Source of the DNA: Lumnitzera littorea
Taxonomy: Eukaryota > Streptophyta > Magnoliopsida > Myrtales > Combretaceae
DNA length: 64,000 nt
Assembly: GCA_024138015.1 (NCBI GenBank)
Contig: JAMXBB010000007.1
Span: 72,474,932 to 72,538,931 of the forward strand
Direction of reading: 5' to 3'
Shown here: in pieces, positions 58,948 through 64,000 of the stretch
Layout: each line of letters starts with the position of its first letter
Position numbering within the stretch: the first letter of the stretch is position 1
Notes under the pieces: generated by a model
Told to the model about the DNA's origin: nothing
Databases searched by the model: none
Seen by the model: only the letters and a program-made list of their open reading frames with translations
Made by a program: the position numbers and the translations under genes

Positions 58948-59029
58948 ACCATTAAAATGGATAGGTAGGAATAGAAAAGTTAAAAAGGGGGAAGCTACAT
59001 TATACTCGCACAACATAGTGACAAAATAG

Positions 59030-59970
59030 GCTAGTATATCGTGATGAATTTGAAGATGAAGAAGATAAGGATACAAAGGAAGAAGAATGCACTAATGTAC
59101 TCAACAGTAATAGATCCAAGTATAGATAAGAGAGATGAAGGGGACATGGTAATCGTACAAATAGAGATTTGGGGAGTATGGAGTTGAGATTCCATCTCTT
59201 TAAGGTAAGATAACCTAAATGGTAAACGAAGATATAATTGATGTTTAACTGGCGTGACTATTTTGACGAGAAAAGGTTATATCTTGTTGTTATTGAATTT
59301 ATTGATCATGCTGAGATCAACTTATAATAAGTAAGAAGAGTAATCGTGAGAGGCCCATGGAGCATAGGGGGATAAAGGCCTCCTTAAGAAAGAGGTTTGT
59401 CCCTAGCCACCATTACAAGGGAATCTATCAAAGATTATAGAGCCTTACACAATGTTTTAGGAGTATAGAAGAGCATGTACAAAGATTGGGATGCCACCAT
59501 GATTAGATTTCTAAATGGGTTAAATTGTAAAAGTGCCATAATTTTTGTAGAGTTGCAATACTATGTGGAATTGAAAGATAAAATGCATATGGAGATGAAA
59601 ATTAAACAACTTAGACGGAAGAATAGTCTACTAAATTTCAATTTAGTTCTTTTTACCTAATAGATGATGAGAAAGTCATGTCAAGGCCAAAATTGTCAAA
59701 AGCATCTATGAAGGCTTTAGCAAAGGCAAAAGTAACTTTAAAACCTAAATATCGTGATATGAGATATTGACATTTCAATGGAGCATGATATATAATGTTT
59801 GAATGTCCACATAAGAGAGTTGTAATAGCAATTGGAAATGATTAGTATCTAACAGTTTATGAGAATGATTTAAATGATATGCCATATTTGGAAGATGTGA
59901 GTGATGATGGAGTCTAGTACATTGATGAAGGAGATGCATAGGTGACATAACGTGCCTTGAGTACACAAAC
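59030..59970 (+). pseudogene. element E gag (broken)
   Basis: An acidic stretch DEFEDEEDKDTKEEE near 59045 is followed by the capsid end in the frame 59475-59660, with DATMIRFLNGLN and IFVELQYYVELKDKMHMEMK. A degraded zinc knuckle (FECPHKRVV) lies near 59795. The RFLNGLN and VELQxYVEL wording is typical of a common plant Ty3/Gypsy gag. Confidence 0.7.
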
Positions 59971-60480
59971 TAAGGTAAATGAGTCAGAGCATTAGATTGA
60001 GATTATTTTCCATACTAAAATCTACGTAAAAGATAAGGTAAGCACAATTGAAATTCCCAGAGAGTTATGCATTTGTATATTGATGAGACTATTCACTATT
60101 TCTTGAAGCTTGATTTAATGTGGTCATAGATTAAGGAAGTTATACTAATGTAAGTAGTGGGACTCTTGTTAAAAAAAATTAAAATTACTAACTGCTAAGT
60201 CCTTGGGTAGTTTGTAATGATTAAATGATCGTAGGAAAGTTAGGGTCATAAAGTAGATTTTAGTAGAACTCTTTATAGGAAAATACCATAATAATGTCCT
60301 TTGAAGTGTTGTGCCTGTTTATATATGTCATATTCTATTAGATAAACCATGGCAATTGGATAGGAAGGCATACTATTATGGATTCATAAATAGATATTTT
60401 CTTGTTAAGGATGGAAATAAATTCATTTTTAGCACTAAGGCAAGTTTACAATGAGTAGTTGAAAATGAAAAAAGAATAAG
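59970..60480 (+). pseudogene. element E protease region (very degraded)
   Basis: IIFHTKIYVKDKVSTIEIP near 60000 corresponds to the start of the protease (FHTxxxVxxKVCS in relatives), but the Asp active site cannot be made out. Its identity rests mainly on position between gag and RT. Confidence 0.4.
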
Positions 60481-60515
60481 ATAAAGAGAGTAGTAGGGAA
60501 GAAAGTGAAAAAAGA

Positions 60516-60523
60516 ATGTGTGT

Positions 60524-60579
<56 letters not shown>
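60516..60579. repeat. compound (TG)n(AG)n microsatellite
   Basis: About 21 TG units followed by about ten AG units, between protease and RT remnants of element E. Confidence 0.92.
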
Positions 60580-60580
<1 letters not shown>

Positions 60581-60999
60581 GCAAAATAAGAGAGCTTGAG
60601 GAGTAAAAAATATGACTAAGTTACGTGAATTGGAATATCATTGTTAATAGAATTGAAACAACAAATTATAGCAATAATTTCAACATGTTCACTTGGTCCC
60701 TATCAGATATGTCATGTATTCCTAAGAGGAAAAAAAAAGAGTTGCAAAGATAAAAGAGATAATAATAGAAAAGGAGATGATTGAAAAGTAAGTGAGTTTA
60801 TATGCTAAATACAGTAAGGTCAATAGAGCTTTTTATGCTAATCAACTAATGATTGTACTTATATATGAGGTTTATCTAAATACTTTCAGTTTTGATAAAT
60901 CTTCACCTAGTATTATTATTCAGGTTTTATAGAAACTTATTTTCTAATGAGATGCCCAATATATTGCTGTCTATTCGAGAAACAAAACACCAAATCAAT

Positions 61000-61570
61000 T
61001 GCATGCCCAAAGTAGCAATTCTAAACCATCCATCCTATGGAAGCAATCCTCAATAGATAAAGAAACTTTAGAAGCTAGTAAAGGAGCTCATGGAAAACAA
61101 TATTAGGGAGAGCAGGAGCTAGTATGCATTTCCAATACTCTTACTACCTAAAAAGAGTGGATCATAGAAGATGTGTGTCAATTTTCGTACATTAAAAAAA
61201 AAAACATGGTAAAGTTAGATGACACATTTGATGAATTGCAAGATGTTTGCATATTTTCATAACTAACTTAAGAAATGTGTCTCATCAAATTATAATAAAA
61301 GAGGGGAATGAATAGAAAATGGCTTTTAAACCAAATATGGATTACACAAATTGTTGGTTATATCCCTTTATTTAATTAATGCTCCGAACGCCTTTCATGC
61401 ATTTAATAAACCATGTTATTCAAAAATCTAAATCTTGATGAGCATAATAATCACTTGTGTTGTATGCTTGATATTTTGAGAAAATAGAAACTATATACTA
61501 ATTTGATATGGTGTTTGTTTTGCTTGAAAATGTCATTTTCTTGGATTTCATCATTAGTAGAAAAAGTCAT
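61000..61570 (+). pseudogene. element E reverse transcriptase (badly broken)
   Basis: LVKELMENNIRESRS near 61075, FPILLLPKKSGS near 61128, MVKLDDTFDELQDVCIF near 61207, WLLNQIWI-type palm remnants near 61320, and LDEHNNHLCCMLDILRK near 61432 are in the right order. The catalytic YxDD region is missing or scrambled near 61410. Confidence 0.68.
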
Positions 61571-61639
61571 TTTCTTAAGCTTAGCTAGTTTTCAGAATAA
61601 CATTAATATGTATTTAATGGAATAAAGTAAAATGATGCC

Positions 61640-62050
61640 ATGGACCATTATTAGTGTCATCTAATTTTTCTGAAATTTTTTACATCGAGTGTAGTACTTT
61701 TGAGATTGATAGTAATGTTGTTTTAATGTGAGGCAAGTATCCCAAAACATATTTCAGCAAAAAACTCACTTTTAAATTACCCAACCTATGATAATGAGCT
61801 CTATATATTGGTTAAAGTTTTGGAAAATTGGCAACATCACTTACAGTCAAAAGAATCTATGATTCGTACAGATCATGAATTATTAAAGCACCTAACAAAA
61901 TAAGGAAAGTTGCATTACAGGCATGCTAAGTGAATGGAATTCCCTAAGATCTTTCCATAATTTATTTAGTACAAGAAATGTAAGAAAGACGTAATTGCAT
62001 ATGCATTATCTCACAGGAATATTACTTTTACAACTTTTAATGCTTTGGGA
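61640..62050 (+). pseudogene. element E RNase H (broken)
   Basis: YIECSTFEIDSNVVLM near 61680 (the ExDAS-like start has lost its Asp), YFSKKLTFKLPN near 61755, LVKVLENWQHHLQSKESMIR-like wording near 61810 with TDHELLKHL near 61870, and CKKDVIAYALS near 61980. Confidence 0.7.
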
Positions 62051-62179
62051 TTTGTATAGGTGAAAGATATATGCCAATTATCTAGATTTTGCCGACATTT
62101 ATGGAGCTTGTGAGAAAAATACTTTTAAAAAACTTTCATAGGTATAATGAATTTTTGTTCGAGAAAAATAAAGTATATA

Positions 62180-62600
62180 TGCTAAATGCTCTATTAAGGG
62201 TATAGCTTTTGCATAAGTCACATTAAGAGAGTCACATGGGATAGTTTGGAATTAAAAGGACTTTGATGTGTTGAATGTATATTTTTATTGGCAATGTATG
62301 TCTAGAAATGTTGAGATAGTTTGTAGTAGGTATGTTACTTATAGAAAGGCTATTTTTAGAGTCTTGGCATAAAGGTTGTATACATCTTTATCGAAAACTA
62401 TCGAACTTTGAGTCAATATGTTTGTGGATTTTGTTTTAAGTTTATAGGTCAAAACAGGGTTGAAATTGTATATCTATGGTGGTGGACAAAATTTTCTAAG
62501 ATGATATGTCTTTATTGGAATTTGCTGTGTTTGCTAGATATTAAGCCTTTGGTTTGAAAAAAGTGTGCATTGTGTAATTGCAAGAGAAAGTGTCAGTTGT
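62180..62600 (+). pseudogene. element E integrase, N-terminal half (broken, cut off)
   Basis: ESHMG, a stop, then FGIKRT near 62227 is the zinc-binding domain start. A GCIHLYRKLSN block near 62368 and VDKIF near 62483 match the GLYxPLPxP and VDRFSKM blocks of plant integrases. It stops near 62600, where element D sequence begins. Confidence 0.65.
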
Positions 62601-62643
62601 AGCACCTAATCGAAGAGTTTGAGATTTGAATCTTTTGGAGAAA

Positions 62644-63785
62644 ATGACAAACCCGAATGTTAATGCTGGTGCTGGGGATGACAATAGTAGTGTTGTCTAC
62701 CATGGTCAATAATCTTAAGGTTAGAATCCTGCTCAATAAGTTTGAGGTGGATGAGTAGGTGAACGAATGAGAAGAAGGATTGACTTGAGAGATCTAGATG
62801 AAGAAGATGAGGAAGAGTATGAAGAAGAAGAGTAAGCTCAAGCACCTCGAGCATCTGACCATATGAAGCTTCAAATTCCGAGTTTCAGTTGGTTTAGAAG
62901 TGCGGATGATTATTTGGATTAGGAGGAGAAGGTGTAGAGAGTTTTTTATTATTATCAATATGAAGATTACAAGAAAGTGAGAACTGTTGTTGTTAAGTTC
63001 TCCAAATATGTCACCATGAGATGGAAGAACTTCCAAGTTATGTGAAAATAAGAGAGTTACCGAAAGATTAATACTTAGCTTGAGATAAAGAGAATACTTT
63101 GAAACAGGTTTGTGCTAGACACCTATTTATAAAACACTTTTACTTGGCTTCAAGAGCTGAGATGAGTAAGCTGAATTGTTAACGAGTATATTCAAGAGTT
63201 CTAAATGCTCATAATTCACTACAAGGTAGAGGAACCATCAACACGAACAGTCTCTAGATTCCTTAATGGGTTGAGACAAGATATCCGAGACATCGTGGAA
63301 CTCTAACAATTCGCTATAATGGATGAGGCTATACAAATAGCCCAACGAGTAGAGAGGTAGAGAAGAAACAGAATACCGGCTTGACCTCCAGCAAGCCGAA
63401 CTAATCATCCAAGTAACCTGGTCAAGGAAGTTACCAAGCCCATTCAAGTACCGAGACAATTTAAAAGGTGGATGTCCGAACCAAACAAAAGGGTTGACCT
63501 AATAGTGACGTATCAACCCAAACATACAAGAAAAGACAAGGATTTGGAAAGAAGACAAGTCAGATCAAATATTTCAAATGCTAGGGGTTTAGATATATGG
63601 CTACTTAGTGTCTGAATCGAAGGACTATGGTCATCATGAGAGACGTCCCAAAGCTTGACATGGACAATACCGACGGGGAACCCAAGGAAGAGACTCTTTT
63701 CGAGAAAGAAACTACTCAAGAGAATGAACTAATTGAAGAGGATGTGTTTATTAAGGACTTGGATCAGTTGATCCTAGTTGTCTGA
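62644..63785 (+). pseudogene. element D gag (broken)
   Basis: The start MTNPNVNAGAGDDNSSVVYH at 62644 lines up with the element C gag start. MRRRIDLRDLDEEDEEEYEE near 62765, DHMKLQIPSFSWFRSADDYL near 62860 and VRTVVVKFSKYVTMRWKNFQ near 62980 follow, then a degraded zinc knuckle near 63570 and a Glu-rich tail. Stops at the WEEK and knuckle positions break it. Confidence 0.78.
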
Positions 63786-63791
63786 CGTGCA

Positions 63792-64000
63792 ATGAGTCTG
63801 GAACCTTCATACAAGGAGGAACAGAGGGAGAACTTGTTTCATATCACTTATAAGGTGAATGATCAACTGTACATGCTAATTGTAGATAGTGGTAGTTGCA
63901 CTAATGTAGTATCAACTAATTTGGTCGTAAAGTTGAAGTTGTCAACTATAACGCATCCAAAGCCATATAAGTTACATTAGCTTAATGAGAAGAGAGCACT
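63792..64000 (+). pseudogene. element D protease, partial
   Basis: The open frame starts MSLEPSYKEEQRENLFHITY and carries YMLIVDSGSCTNVVSTNLVV, with a DSG active site. It runs open to a stop at 63978; the rest is beyond the edge. This is the best preserved protease in the window. Confidence 0.78.

Larger units (their letters stand above)
58953..62600 (+). mobile_element. element E: Ty3/Gypsy remnant (gag to integrase), no LTR seen
   Basis: Decayed gag, protease, RT, RNase H and integrase can be followed in order on plus, ending in mid-integrase near 62600, where element D begins. Element B lies immediately to the left with its ACCAT duplication, so B probably inserted just upstream of this gag. 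The wording of the gag and integrase differs from the A/C/D family. This is among the most decayed elements here and probably older than B. Confidence 0.7.
62600..64000 (+). mobile_element. element D: C-family Ty3/Gypsy internal region, continues off the right edge
   Basis: Gag and protease of the same family as element C, in plus orientation. No LTR lies upstream; it follows element E integrase directly, so the left end is truncated or joined by deletion. Confidence 0.75.

Overview
This is a 64 kb piece of AT-rich nuclear DNA from a plant, probably a eudicot. The one cellular gene I can support is the 5' half of a deoxyhypusine synthase gene, on the minus strand at the left edge. It has three consecutive coding exons with good splice sites and a 5'-UTR intron. 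Nearly everything to its right is old, broken, nested transposable-element DNA. There are no bacterial-style operons and no CRISPR array, and I found no rRNA gene and no ordinary tRNA gene.

Layout. (1) 1-4273: deoxyhypusine synthase, partial, with a SINE-like insert and a MITE in its introns. (2) 4274-6598: intergenic AT-rich DNA with a MITE-like element. (3) 6599-23010: a minus-strand solo LTR (F) of an Ogre/TAT-type Ty3/Gypsy family, about 2.7 kb of native sequence. It is split by three insertions: a scrambled endogenous pararetrovirus (Caulimoviridae) at 7240-11811, a complete 6.3 kb Ty3/Gypsy element (C, minus strand, 12411-18756, target duplication GTAAA), and a plus-strand solo LTR (19284-22024, duplication AAAGG). 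(4) 23011-25519: AT-rich DNA with one MITE-like element. (5) 25525-58947: an Ogre/TAT-type element (B, minus strand), complete end to end with target duplication ACCAT. Without its insertions it is about 15.6 kb: 5' LTR, tRNA-Arg-type primer site, an extra ORF1, gag, protease, RT, two RNase H domains, integrase, a tandem-repeat zone, polypurine tract, 3' LTR. (6) 58953-62600: remains of a plus-strand Ty3/Gypsy element (E), into which B probably inserted. (7) 62600-64000: gag and protease of a C-family element (D), running off the right edge.

Insertions inside B. A 2.2 kb solo LTR lies between its RNase H domains (31859-34066, duplication AGGGC). A second Ty3/Gypsy element, A (plus strand, 38544-53245, duplication GTTCT), sits in its gag. 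A C-family solo LTR (57056-57942) sits in its 5' LTR. Element A carries its own nested LTRs at 41378-43369 (ACTTA), 43585-46145 (CCTGC) and 48073-52075. Removing an insertion with one copy of its duplication rejoins the host reading frame where I checked, which supports the boundaries.

None of the element genes is intact: all carry stop codons and frameshifts, and the paired LTRs are visibly diverged. The least routine signals are the mosaic of sense and antisense viral segments with an inverted copy of host LTR at one junction; a tRNA-like A-box/B-box module at a similar place in several LTRs; and the 48/85/48-bp tandem arrays at the 3' end of B. All family names come from motif recognition by eye; no database search was run.
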